Source of the DNA: an uncultured Saprospiraceae bacterium
GTDB taxonomy: Bacteria > Bacteroidota > Bacteroidia > Chitinophagales > Saprospiraceae
Direction: 5' to 3'
DNA: 26,530 nucleotides
Assembly: GCA_938039305.1 (NCBI GenBank)
Contig: CALHUZ010000255.1
Coordinates: forward strand, 1 to 26,530
In this document: positions 16,459 to 24,594 of the stretch, in pieces
Position numbering within the stretch: position 1 is the stretch's first letter
How the letters are laid out: each line of letters starts with the position of its first letter
Position numbers and translations under genes: made by a program
Notes under the pieces: model-generated
Database searches by the model: none
Seen by the model: the letters and a program-made list of their open reading frames with translations, nothing else
What the model was told of the DNA's origin: nothing

Positions 16459-18828
16459 ATGGATAGCAAAAGAAATAATAAAGCAGGTGTGAGTTTGATG
16501 TCGAAGTTGTCTTTGCTGTTTTTATGTCTCCAGTTGACATTTATTTCATGTCAGGCACAAAAAGGATTTGCAGATGTGAAAGCAGAAGTATCTAATCCTG
16601 TTTTAAAAGCAAATTCCATGGGTGAATCATCTGAACATCCGAACCTTACGATTACTAAGTCAGGTGTAGCGTTGATCAAATCTAATATTGATCAAGCACC
16701 ATTGTTTAAGACTACATTAAAAGAAACAATAAAAGAAGTTGATGCCGAGATAGAACTTGGAGTTAAGGTACCAGTGCCTAAAGACATGGCAGGAGGATAT
16801 ACTCATGAACGGCACAAGAAGAACTTTTTCATCCTGCAGAAGGCAGGAAATCTTTACCAGATCACTGGTGATGAAAAATACGCAGAGTATATAAAGGAAG
16901 TCTTCATGGCTTACGCTGAAATGTTTCCAACACTTCCGCTGCATCCAACTAATCGATCTTATGCGACAGGCAAGATCTTTTGGCAATGCCTCAATGATGC
17001 TAATTGGTTAGTCTATAGTAGTCAAGCATATGATTGTATCTATGACTACTTGTCGAAAGAAGAAAGAGATCATTTAGAATCTAAACTCTTCCGACCTTTC
17101 GCTGATTTTATATCAATTGAAAATCCTCAGTTTTTTAATCGCGTACACAACCATTCTACTTGGGCTAATGCTGCCGTTGGAATGATGGGGTTAGCGATGC
17201 ATGACGAAGAACTAATAGAGCGTGCATTGTTTGGAATACAAAATGATGGCATAGATCCTACTATGGTGGATAACGATGGAGGATACATCAAAGTAGATGG
17301 ACAAAAGAAAGCAGGATTTTTTGCACAGTTAGATTATTCATTTTCACCTGATGGTCATTTTACTGAAGGGCCATACTATCTGAGATATGCAATGTCTCCA
17401 TTTTTGCTATTTGCAAAATGTCTACACAACTCAAGACCAGAACTCAATATATACGATTATAGAGATGGGATATTAGAAAAAGCGATTTACTCTTTACTTA
17501 ACGAAACCGATGCCAATGGCTTGTTTTTCCCAATCAACGATGCTCAAAAAGGTATGTCCTGGTTGTCTAGAGAAGTAGTTGGAGCTATCGATATAGGATA
17601 TCATGATTTTGGATTGGATCCTATGTTACTATCAATAGCAGAAAAGCAAGGAAAGGTCTTATTAGATGAAAATGGTTTTGTAGTCGCAAGAGATCTACAT
17701 AAGGGCATGGCTACACCTTTTGCTCATCAATCTATAGCATATACTGATGGAGCTGATGGTAAGAATGGAGGCATCGGCATCTTACGAGCTAATGGGGATG
17801 ATGAAGATGAAGTTTGCCTATTGATGAAGTATGCAGCTCATGGTATGGGGCATGGACATTTTGATCGCCTTGGGTACTCCTTGTACGATGAGACGGGTGA
17901 AGTGATACAAGACTATGGTTCTGCGCGATGGGTTAATATCGATCAGAAAGGAGGTGGAAGATATTTGCCTGAGAACAATACATATGCAAAGCAAACCATC
18001 GCTCACAATACTGTGACAGCCAATGAGATTTCTCAATATGAAGGAAGCGTAAAGAAGGGAGATGCGAATGCATCTACACAATATTTTTTCGATGCCTCAA
18101 ATGTTAATCTTCAGGCCGTAAGTGCAAAAGATGATAAAGCCTATCCTGGAGTAGAGATGCATAGAACGATGCTGCTTTTAAAGGATGATGATTTTAGAAA
18201 ACCATTGTTGATCGATATCTTTAAGTTGACTTCGGAGCAAGAAAACCAATACGACTTACCCGTTTGGTTTTTAGGTCATCTCTTATCTGCATCCTTTGAA
18301 TACGACAAAGAAGCAGAGTCTCTAACAACGCTTGGAAGTGATCACGGGTACCAGCACATTTGGCGTGAAGCCACTGGCCATTCAGACAAAGAAAGTGCGC
18401 AGATCACTTGGTTTGGTAATAGGAAGTTCTATACGCTGACCAGTGCCACGGATACCACCGATGAATTAATATTTGTGAAAACGGGAGCAAATGATCCTGA
18501 CTTTAACCTAAGATATGATCCAGCGCTTATACACAGAAAAAAAGGTGCAAAAGATGCATTGTTTGTATCAGCGATAGAATCACATGGTCTATATAACCCA
18601 GTATCAGAAATATCCTCAGATCCTTTCTCAGGATTGGAGAAAATTGAGGTACTTCACGACTCCGTTGATTATACCGCTATTAAATTAACTGGTAAGTCAC
18701 AGAAGTCATGGACGATTGTATTATCTAATGAAGACAATGATCCTATGAGCAAGCATCAACTAAAGATCAATAGTCAGACCATAGAATGGACAGGGCCAAT
18801 ACAAATGAATAAAGCAAAAAGCCAATAG
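16459..18828 (+). CDS. PL17-family oligoalginate lyase (exo)
   Basis: Exolytic lyase releasing unsaturated monouronate from alginate oligomers, probably periplasmic and lipid-anchored. The signal ends in Cys31 (TFISC). An N-terminal alpha/alpha-barrel domain (about 60-400) has RVHNHSTWANAAVGM with N231 and H232, matching the catalytic Asn-His of Alg17C, and DYSFSPDGHFTEGPYY (292-307) with the expected Tyr. A heparinase II/III-like beta domain follows, with MGHGHFDRLGYSLYD and NTYAKQTIAHNTV. At 789 residues it has full family length. Two starts are possible: ATG 16459, or ATG 16498 (Met14), which gives a more classical short lipoprotein signal. It is tightly linked to the Nramp-like gene. Confidence 0.94.
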   Translation: MDSKRNNKAGVSLMSKLSLLFLCLQLTFISCQAQKGFADVKAEVSNPVLKANSMGESSEHPNLTITKSGVALIKSNIDQAPLFKTTLKETIKEVDAEIELGVKVPVPKDMAGGYTHERHKKNFFILQKAGNLYQITGDEKYAEYIKEVFMAYAEMFPTLPLHPTNRSYATGKIFWQCLNDANWLVYSSQAYDCIYDYLSKEERDHLESKLFRPFADFISIENPQFFNRVHNHSTWANAAVGMMGLAMHDEELIERALFGIQNDGIDPTMVDNDGGYIKVDGQKKAGFFAQLDYSFSPDGHFTEGPYYLRYAMSPFLLFAKCLHNSRPELNIYDYRDGILEKAIYSLLNETDANGLFFPINDAQKGMSWLSREVVGAIDIGYHDFGLDPMLLSIAEKQGKVLLDENGFVVARDLHKGMATPFAHQSIAYTDGADGKNGGIGILRANGDDEDEVCLLMKYAAHGMGHGHFDRLGYSLYDETGEVIQDYGSARWVNIDQKGGGRYLPENNTYAKQTIAHNTVTANEISQYEGSVKKGDANASTQYFFDASNVNLQAVSAKDDKAYPGVEMHRTMLLLKDDDFRKPLLIDIFKLTSEQENQYDLPVWFLGHLLSASFEYDKEAESLTTLGSDHGYQHIWREATGHSDKESAQITWFGNRKFYTLTSATDTTDELIFVKTGANDPDFNLRYDPALIHRKKGAKDALFVSAIESHGLYNPVSEISSDPFSGLEKIEVLHDSVDYTAIKLTGKSQKSWTIVLSNEDNDPMSKHQLKINSQTIEWTGPIQMNKAKSQ

Positions 18829-18856
18829 CAACATAGAATAACCTTTCAACTTGAAA

Positions 18857-19243
18857 ATGAATAAAATGGAGAGAAATAGCGAAAAGTATATCTTGACCGA
18901 TAGCATGGAATGGGAAAACCTTGGAGGAGGAGTGTCGAGAAAGTTTCTTGGATTTGACAATCAGATAATGATGGTCAAAGTGAAGTTTGACAAAGGGGCT
19001 ATAGGCTCACCTCATTCTCATTTTCATACTCAAGCGACGTATTGTGCAGCGGGTAAGTTTGAATTTGAAATAGATGGACAAAAGCAGATAGTTAATGCAG
19101 GTGATGGCGTGTATATCGAGCCAAATCTTGTACATAGTGCCGTTTGCCTAGAAGAAGGAATATTAATCGATACGTTTAGTCCCATAAGAGAAGATTTTAT
19201 GGATGGGTCTGGGGTTTCATATTTCGGAGATAAAGAAGCATAA
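18857..19243 (+). CDS. kdgF: KdgF-like cupin, unsaturated uronate processing
   Basis: Small single-domain cupin. KdgF proteins speed the conversion of unsaturated monouronates from pectin or alginate lyases to the linear ketonized form (DEH). The metal-site motif PHSHFHTQ supplies H53, H55, H57 and Q59 as candidate ligands, and PNLVHSA supplies H93. The C-terminal DTFSPIREDF is typical of KdgF. The start chosen is ATG 18857; an upstream TTG at 18851 and another ATG at 18866 are alternatives. There is no signal peptide, so it is cytoplasmic. It sits between PL17 and the MFS transporter, the expected place for this step. Confidence 0.9.
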   Translation: MNKMERNSEKYILTDSMEWENLGGGVSRKFLGFDNQIMMVKVKFDKGAIGSPHSHFHTQATYCAAGKFEFEIDGQKQIVNAGDGVYIEPNLVHSAVCLEEGILIDTFSPIREDFMDGSGVSYFGDKEA

Positions 19244-19262
19244 AAGCATCATCAAAAAAATT

Positions 19263-20570
19263 ATGAATAAAACAAAAGGATTGCGATGGTGGGTTGTTGG
19301 ACTTGTAGCTTTAGCTGCAATCATCAACTACATCGATAGACAAGCGTTTGGTGCTTTGTGGCAAGACATCGCTGCAGATCTTTTTCCAGGCATGGACGAG
19401 GATAGTACCAAGACAATTTATGGCTCCATAATGACCGTATTTATCTTGTCTTATGCTGCAGGTCAGACGCTGTTTGGTAAGATTTTCGATTGGATAGGCA
19501 CTAGACTTGGTTTTGCCCTTTCTATTGCTGTTTGGTCCCTTGCGACATTTTTACATTCGGTAGCTCAAGGTATGTTGAGCTTTTCTATCATCAGAGGACT
19601 TCTGGGGGTCGCTGAGGCTGGAAACTGGCCAGGTGCCTCTAAGGCAAATGCCGAGTGGTTTCCAACCAAGGAGCGAGCGTTCGCACAGGGAATATTTAAT
19701 TCTGGAGCAGCGATCGGAGGTATTGTAGCATATCCATTTATTGGATTACTATCTGCGTATATGGGATGGCAATCCATATTTATATGTGTAAGTGTCCTTG
19801 GTTTCTTATGGTTGATACCTTGGTTTTACATCGTAAAAGCGCCACCTAAAGATCATCCAAAATTATCTGAGGAGGAAAGAAATTATATACTCAGTGGCCA
19901 GAAGAATCAAGATGTAAACGAAGATGGTACTTATGATGATGGCTATAGCCCAGATACAGGCAAACTGCTTAGCCATAAAGAAAGCTGGGGTGTGATTATT
20001 GCTTCCGCGGCTTTAGATCCGATATGGTGGCTGTTTATAGGATGGATACCTTACTATCTTGATGACGTGTATGGAATGAATGTTAAAGAAATAGCATTTA
20101 CAGCTTGGCTGCCGTATGTTGGTGCCATGTTGGGAGCATGGTTCGGAGGCCTCTTGGCTCAGAATAGACTTGGTTCAGGCTGGTCAATCGATATGACAAG
20201 AAAGATGGTGATCACATTAGGTTGTGTGATAATGATCCCATGCTTCTTCCTCTTAAGAGATCCAGGAAGTGCCATCAATGCAGTTCTGATTATGGCTGTC
20301 TTGTTGTTCGGATTTCAGACTGCTATTGGAAATGTTCAGACAATCCCAAGTGATTTATTTAGTGGGAAAGTTGTTGGTACGCTTTCTGGTTTTGCAGGTA
20401 CTGCTGCAAAATTGGCCGGAGCGGGATTAACTTTTTTGGTTCCTTTCATTACAACTGGAGGGAATTATACACCAGCATTTTTAATTGGTGGTGCGCTCGC
20501 GTTTATTGCGCTGGCAAGCATCTGGTTTTTATGCCCAAGGATTGAAGCTTTAAAGCCAAATGAAGGATAG
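19263..20570 (+). CDS. MFS hexuronate transporter (ExuT/anion:cation symporter family)
   Basis: Inner-membrane symporter of about 12 helices, 435 residues. Family motifs include NYIDRQAFG (22-30), the loop GKIFDWIGTRLGF (72-84), RGLLGVAEAGNWPG (111-124) and EWFPTKERA (131-139), as in hexuronate permeases such as ExuT. It likely carries DEH or other uronates from alginate breakdown into the cytoplasm. An in-frame start at 19203 would overlap the cupin gene by 41 bp and add a charged leader. The ATG at 19263, 20 bp after the cupin stop, fits the family start better and is used. Confidence 0.9.
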   Translation: MNKTKGLRWWVVGLVALAAIINYIDRQAFGALWQDIAADLFPGMDEDSTKTIYGSIMTVFILSYAAGQTLFGKIFDWIGTRLGFALSIAVWSLATFLHSVAQGMLSFSIIRGLLGVAEAGNWPGASKANAEWFPTKERAFAQGIFNSGAAIGGIVAYPFIGLLSAYMGWQSIFICVSVLGFLWLIPWFYIVKAPPKDHPKLSEEERNYILSGQKNQDVNEDGTYDDGYSPDTGKLLSHKESWGVIIASAALDPIWWLFIGWIPYYLDDVYGMNVKEIAFTAWLPYVGAMLGAWFGGLLAQNRLGSGWSIDMTRKMVITLGCVIMIPCFFLLRDPGSAINAVLIMAVLLFGFQTAIGNVQTIPSDLFSGKVVGTLSGFAGTAAKLAGAGLTFLVPFITTGGNYTPAFLIGGALAFIALASIWFLCPRIEALKPNEG

Positions 20571-20667
20571 TATTATAACATAGATTTTAATTGATCAATA
20601 ATAGAAAAGTAAGCGTTCTACATTTTTAGGAATCAGAACCATTTATAGAATTTAAAACAAGTATTTA

Positions 20668-21426
20668 ATGAGTAGTAAGAAAGTAGCAATCGTAACTGGT
20701 GCAACTGCCGGAATAGGTTTTGCGGTTGCAAAGAGATTAGGTAAAGACGGTTTCATCGTAGTGATAAATGGTATCATGGACGAGGAAGGAGCCAAAAGAG
20801 TAGAAGAGCTTAAAGCCGAAGGGATAGAAGCAGAGTATTGTGGTTTTGATGTAACTAAGGAAGATGGTGTCACAGACAACATTACCAAGATTGGTGAGAA
20901 GTACGGTAGGATTGATGTGCTTGTTAACAATGCAGGAGGCTTAGGAGGAAGAGCAAGATTTGAAGAAATGACCACTGACTTTTATAGACATGTCATGGCC
21001 CTTAATTTGGACTCAGTGTTTTTTGCCTCAAGAGCTGCTATCCCTTTTCTAAAGAAAGGAGACAATGCTACAATTATAAACTATACTTCTAATGCAGGTT
21101 GGAATGCAGGAGGTCCAGGTGCAGGTATGTATGGTACTTCAAAAGCTGCAGTACATACTATAACAAGAGCTTTGGCCAAAGACTTAGCAGAATATGGTAT
21201 TAGAGTGAATGCAGTATCTCCTGGAACAATTGATACTGATTTTCACAAGCAAATTAAATCAACTAAACCAGAGGTATTTGCTTCTTGGGCTAATAATATA
21301 ATGCTAAAGAGATTAGGACAACCTGAAGATGTTGCTGGTGTAGTTTCTTTTTTAGCGAGCAAAGATGCTGCATTTTTGACAGCAGAAACCATACAAGTAG
21401 GTGGTGGACAAGCGTTAGGTATTTAA
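20668..21426 (+). CDS. SDR-family oxidoreductase 1, probable DEH reductase
   Basis: Cytoplasmic short-chain dehydrogenase, 252 residues. The Rossmann motif TGATAGIG spans 10-17, NNAGG starts at 87, catalytic S141 is followed by Y155 and K159 (YGTSK), and RVNAVSPGTIDTDF is the usual post-active-site segment. SDRs in alginate operons reduce DEH (4-deoxy-L-erythro-5-hexoseulose uronate) to 2-keto-3-deoxygluconate with NAD(P)H. The segment after beta-2 (VVINGIMDEEG) does not clearly mark NAD or NADP. It is followed after 18 bp by a second SDR. A 97-bp gap precedes it, with no obvious promoter or terminator. It could alternatively be a KduD-like dehydrogenase. Confidence 0.82.
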   Translation: MSSKKVAIVTGATAGIGFAVAKRLGKDGFIVVINGIMDEEGAKRVEELKAEGIEAEYCGFDVTKEDGVTDNITKIGEKYGRIDVLVNNAGGLGGRARFEEMTTDFYRHVMALNLDSVFFASRAAIPFLKKGDNATIINYTSNAGWNAGGPGAGMYGTSKAAVHTITRALAKDLAEYGIRVNAVSPGTIDTDFHKQIKSTKPEVFASWANNIMLKRLGQPEDVAGVVSFLASKDAAFLTAETIQVGGGQALGI

Positions 21427-21444
21427 TTTAAATAAAGAATAGAA

Positions 21445-22200
21445 ATGAGTCAATTTAAAGGGAAAGTAGCAGTTGTAACCGGAGGAGCTAGAGATATCGG
21501 AAGAGCAATATCTGTTGAACTAGCAAGGCAAGGTGCAAAGGTTGTTATTAATTATAATAGCTCAAGAACAGGAGCCAAGAAAACCCTAGAAGAGATAGAA
21601 GCTTTTAAGGGTAAGGCTATCATTGTCAAAGCTGACATATCTACAGCAAAAGGTATCAAAAGCCTTAAAGCAAAAACAATAAAAGCTTTTGGAAAAAAAG
21701 TACACATCTTGGTTAATAATGCCGGTGGACTTTTTGCTCGTAAGACATTGCAAGAATTTGATGAGGAGTTTTACAACTTAGTGATGGATGTTAATTTTAA
21801 AGGGACTGTATTCACTATGCAAGCATTCGAATCTATGATGGGCAAAGGAAGCTCAATTATCAATCTTTCGTCTCTTGCTGCAAGAGATGGTGGTGGAGGA
21901 GGGTCCGCTTTATATGCTTCATCTAAAGGTGCTGTTACAACCTTCACAAGAGCTATGGCCAAAGAGCTTGGACCTAAAGGAATCAGAGTGAATGCTCTAT
22001 GCCCAGGTTTGATTGGTACTAAGTTTCATGATGATTTTACAAATGATGAAATTAGAAAAGTTGTAGCTGGGAAAACACCAGTAAGAAGAGAAGGAAGGGC
22101 AGATGAAGTAGCTGACTTAGTAGTTTACCTTGCTTCAGATAAAAGCTCATTTGTAACAGGTGCAAACTTTGATATTAACGGAGGACTTGCGTTCTCATAA
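21445..22200 (+). CDS. SDR-family oxidoreductase 2, probable DEH reductase
   Basis: Second tandem SDR, 251 residues. The Rossmann motif is TGGARDIG (12-19), with Asp17 in place of the central Gly, a known variant. NNAGG starts at 91, Ser142/143 comes next, then Y157 and K161 (YASSK). After beta-2 it has VVINYNSSR (33-40 region), where the Asn-x-x-Ser-Ser-Arg pattern favours NADPH. It differs enough from SDR1 to be an old paralogue rather than a recent copy. Two reductases with different cofactors acting on DEH are known from Sphingomonas A1 (A1-R and A1-R'), which is a reasonable model for this pair. A stable hairpin follows it before kdgK. Confidence 0.82.
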   Translation: MSQFKGKVAVVTGGARDIGRAISVELARQGAKVVINYNSSRTGAKKTLEEIEAFKGKAIIVKADISTAKGIKSLKAKTIKAFGKKVHILVNNAGGLFARKTLQEFDEEFYNLVMDVNFKGTVFTMQAFESMMGKGSSIINLSSLAARDGGGGGSALYASSKGAVTTFTRAMAKELGPKGIRVNALCPGLIGTKFHDDFTNDEIRKVVAGKTPVRREGRADEVADLVVYLASDKSSFVTGANFDINGGLAFS

Positions 22201-22209
22201 AATTTAGAA

Positions 22210-22257
22210 ATTGCTCTTTTAAAAGTCACCTGCGACTCCGCGGGTTTAGAGAGCAAT
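22210..22257 (+). promoter_or_regulatory. Intercistronic hairpin between SDR2 and kdgK
   Basis: Outer arms ATTGCTCT (22210-22217) and AGAGCAAT (22250-22257) pair perfectly. Inside them ACCTGCG (22228-22234) pairs with CGCGGGT (22239-22245) through one G-U, around an ACTC loop. It is GC-rich in AT-rich surroundings and has no T-run, so it looks like an mRNA stability or processing element rather than a terminator. Confidence 0.55.
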
Positions 22258-22275
22258 GCACTTATAATTAAGAAA

Positions 22276-23313
22276 ATGAAAAAAGTAGTCACTTTTGGCG
22301 AGATTATGCTCCGACTAACTCCTCCTGCAATGAGGCGTTTTTCTCAAGCGAGCAGTTTTGATGTAATATATGGTGGAGGAGAAAGCAATGTTGCTGTTTC
22401 TCTTGCTAATTATGGTGTGCCTGTCGACTTTGTCACTCGGTTACCGGAAAACGACTTGGGCGATTGTGCCCTCATGGAGTTGCGAAAAAGAGGTGTTGGG
22501 ACTTCTCATATTGCAAGAGGTGGGGAACGCCTGGGAATTTACTTTTTGGAGATAGGTGCAGTAAGTCGTGGAGCTAAGGTTGTGTACGATCGTGCCCACT
22601 CGGCTATGTCAACAATTGAGGCTGGTATGATAGACTGGGAGACAGTTTTTAAAGATGCCGATTGGTTTCATTGGACTGGTATCACGCCAGCTATCTCACA
22701 AGGTGCTGCTGATGCTTGTCTTGAAGCTATTCAGATGGCTAATAAGATGGGTGTAACCGTTTCTACAGATTTGAATTATAGAAAGAAACTATGGAAGTAT
22801 GGCAAAGAGCCAGGTGAGGTTATGCCAGCATTGACTGCTGGTTGTGATGTCATACTTGGTAATGAAGAAGACGCAGAAAAACACTTTGGATTACATCCAG
22901 ATCATGTAGATGTGACACAAGGAGATTCTATAGATGGTAAAGCGTATTTATCGGTATTGAAAAAGCTACAAGAGATGTTTCCGCGAGCAAAGAAGGTCAT
23001 TACCACTTTGCGCGGTTCAATATCAGCTTCTCATAACACTTGGTCAGGAGTGCTTTATGATGGCGAGACTTTGTATGAAGCTCCTACATACCAGATCACA
23101 CACATTGTAGATAGAGTAGGGGGAGGTGATAGTTTTATGGGCGGTCTTATTTATGGCCTATTAAACTATCCAGATGATGACCAACTTGCACTTAATTTTG
23201 CAGTTGCAGCTTCTTGCTTAAAGCATACAATCTACGGTGATGCTAACTTATCGACAGTAGAAGAAGTTGAAAAGCTAATGTCTGGTGATGCCAGCGGAAG
23301 AGTAAGTAGATGA
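22276..23313 (+). CDS. kdgK: 2-keto-3-deoxygluconate kinase (PfkB family)
   Basis: Phosphorylates KDG to KDPG with ATP in the cytoplasm. PfkB features are FGEIMLRLTPP at the start, GGGESNVAVSLANYG (33-47) for substrate binding, DLNYRKKLW (165-173), and the second signature DRVGGGDSFMGG (279-290) with catalytic base D285. The usual G-A-G-D is G-G-G-D here. At 345 residues it is normal for the KDG kinases of this phylum. It lies directly upstream of an inserted small gene and then eda, so kinase and aldolase are still in one run. The gene context makes KDG the substrate rather than another sugar. Confidence 0.92.
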   Translation: MKKVVTFGEIMLRLTPPAMRRFSQASSFDVIYGGGESNVAVSLANYGVPVDFVTRLPENDLGDCALMELRKRGVGTSHIARGGERLGIYFLEIGAVSRGAKVVYDRAHSAMSTIEAGMIDWETVFKDADWFHWTGITPAISQGAADACLEAIQMANKMGVTVSTDLNYRKKLWKYGKEPGEVMPALTAGCDVILGNEEDAEKHFGLHPDHVDVTQGDSIDGKAYLSVLKKLQEMFPRAKKVITTLRGSISASHNTWSGVLYDGETLYEAPTYQITHIVDRVGGGDSFMGGLIYGLLNYPDDDQLALNFAVAASCLKHTIYGDANLSTVEEVEKLMSGDASGRVSR

Positions 23314-23334
23314 GCAGTTAATAGACTATAGTAG

Positions 23335-23348
23335 AATAGTTTATAGTT
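23335..23348 (-). repeat. Heptad repeat, upstream arm flanking the four-helix-bundle gene
   Basis: Two contiguous heptads, AATAGTT (23335-23341) and TATAGTT (23342-23348), with related degenerate copies back to AGTTAATAG at 23316-23324. Read on the minus strand this is AACTATA-AACTATT, i.e. the same heptad as the downstream arm but in opposite orientation. Confidence 0.6.
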
Positions 23349-23354
23349 AGATAA

Positions 23355-23717
23355 ATGAAAATTGAAAAATTTGAGGATATTATAGCTTGGCAGAAATCTC
23401 AAGAATTGGCAGTGTGGATCTATGCAAAATTTGGAAATAGTAAAGATTTTGGATTTAGGGATCAGATTTGTAGAGCCTCAGTTTCAATATCGAATAATAT
23501 TGCAGAGGGGTTTGATAGAAGGAGTAACAAAGAATTTATTTACTTTTTATACATATCGTTGGGTTCTTCTTCTGAAGTGAAATCAATGCTTTATTTAGCT
23601 GAAAGGCTCAACTATATTTCAAAAGAAGAAATGTCTGAGGCTAATGCAAAAACAACTGAAATAGGAAAAATAATTTTTGGACTAATAAGATCTCTAAGTA
23701 ATTCTTCTACTAATTAG
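23355..23717 (+). CDS. Four-helix-bundle protein (23S rRNA intervening-sequence protein family)
   Basis: A 120-residue all-helical protein of the S23/IVP family. Typical features are FEDIIAWQKSQELAVWIY at the N-terminus, FGFRDQICRASVSISNNIAEGF, NKEFIYFLYISLGSSSEVKSML and a final helix ending in IRSL. Family members were first found inside intervening sequences of 23S rRNA genes and are widespread as stand-alone genes; their function is unknown, and they share a fold with the Avd protein of diversity-generating retroelements. It has no role in uronate metabolism. It separates kdgK from eda and is bracketed by inverted AT-rich heptad repeats, so it looks like an inserted unit. No reverse transcriptase or template repeat is seen nearby. 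Confidence 0.88.
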   Translation: MKIEKFEDIIAWQKSQELAVWIYAKFGNSKDFGFRDQICRASVSISNNIAEGFDRRSNKEFIYFLYISLGSSSEVKSMLYLAERLNYISKEEMSEANAKTTEIGKIIFGLIRSLSNSSTN

Positions 23718-23782
23718 TTTAATCTATTGAGATAGAAAAAATGAATACTATATATTGACTAATCGACTATATACTAAAATAA

Positions 23783-23803
23783 AACTATTAACTATTAACT
23801 ATT
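23783..23803 (+). repeat. Heptad repeat, downstream arm (three AACTATT copies)
   Basis: Three perfect tandem copies of AACTATT at 23783-23789, 23790-23796 and 23797-23803, preceded by degenerate copies from about 23754 (TATTGAC, TAATCGAC, TATATAC). The array ends 7 bp before the eda start codon and mirrors the repeat on the other side of the four-helix-bundle gene. Confidence 0.75.
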
Positions 23804-23810
23804 ATGATTT

Positions 23811-24473
23811 ATGGCTCGATGGAGTAGGATAGAGGTTTTTCAAACAATGGCGCGAACTAAACTTGTGCCACTCGCTTACAATTCTGATGCGGACACACTG
23901 ATTAATATAGTGAAGGCATGCTATGAAGGAGGAGCAAGGGTTTTTGAATTTACAAGCAGAGGTGATTTTGCACATGAAGTGTTCACTAAAGTAAATAAAT
24001 ATTGCATAGCCAATCTTCCTGAGATGATCATGGGAGTAGGCTCTGTTACTGATGCAGCATCTGCAAGTCTATATATGAGTCTTGGTGCTAACTTTATAGT
24101 GACGCCAGTTTATAGAGAAGATATTGCTATTGTATGCAATAGAAGGAAAGTAATGTGGTCGCCAGGTTGTGGTAGTCTTACTGAAATCTGCAAGGCCGAA
24201 GAGATGGGCGCTGAGTTAGTGAAGTTGTTCCCAGGAGGTATATATGGTCCCGGAATGATAAAGGCGATCAAAGGACCTCAGCCATGGACATCTGTTATGC
24301 CTACTGGTGGAGTCACTCCTGAAGAAGAAAACCTAAGGGCATGGTTTGCTGCAGGTGTGACTTGCGTTGGTATGGGCAGTAAGTTAATCACGAAGGAAAT
24401 AGTCGCCGGCGGAGATTTTGAAAAATTGAAATCTAATGTTTCAAAAACTATAGACCTCTTAAAGACTTTGTAA
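23811..24473 (+). CDS. eda: KDPG aldolase (bifunctional KDPG/KHG aldolase family)
   Basis: Class I aldolase that splits KDPG into pyruvate and glyceraldehyde-3-phosphate, the last step of the alginate monomer route. The Schiff-base lysine is K138 in ELVKLFPGG, matching the KFFP segment of E. coli Eda. E46 and R50 in RVFEFTSR match the catalytic Glu and Arg. The phosphate-binding PTGGVTPE is at 164-171. At 220 residues it is of normal size. It is the last gene of the operon and is followed by a strong terminator. The start ATG at 23811 lies 7 bp after the heptad array, so the array sits in its translation-initiation region. Confidence 0.93.
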   Translation: MARWSRIEVFQTMARTKLVPLAYNSDADTLINIVKACYEGGARVFEFTSRGDFAHEVFTKVNKYCIANLPEMIMGVGSVTDAASASLYMSLGANFIVTPVYREDIAIVCNRRKVMWSPGCGSLTEICKAEEMGAELVKLFPGGIYGPGMIKAIKGPQPWTSVMPTGGVTPEEENLRAWFAAGVTCVGMGSKLITKEIVAGGDFEKLKSNVSKTIDLLKTL

Positions 24474-24500
24474 GTCAGCTTTTAGAATATAATGTTATAT

Positions 24501-24549
24501 AAAATGTTGAATCTGTGCCTCAGGAAAGGCTTTTGATTCAACATTTTTT
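24501..24549 (+). terminator. Strong rho-independent terminator ending the assimilation operon
   Basis: AAATGTTGAATC (24502-24513) pairs over 12 bp with GATTCAACATTT (24535-24546), with an inner GCCT/AGGC stem (24517-24520 with 24527-24530) and TTTTTT at 24544-24549. It also lies past the 3' end of the convergent minus-strand gene and could serve both directions. Confidence 0.9.
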
Positions 24550-24594
24550 ATTCTGGATCTCCTTGATTTATGAGTTCCGCTCGACTCATTATAA

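Noticed and set aside
19203..19262. Upstream start for the MFS transporter overlapping the cupin gene
   Set aside because: It would add a charged leader absent from the family; the ATG at 19263 places the first helix normally.
23355..23717. Diversity-generating retroelement suggested by the Avd-like fold
   Set aside because: No reverse transcriptase, template repeat or variable-repeat gene is seen in the window.
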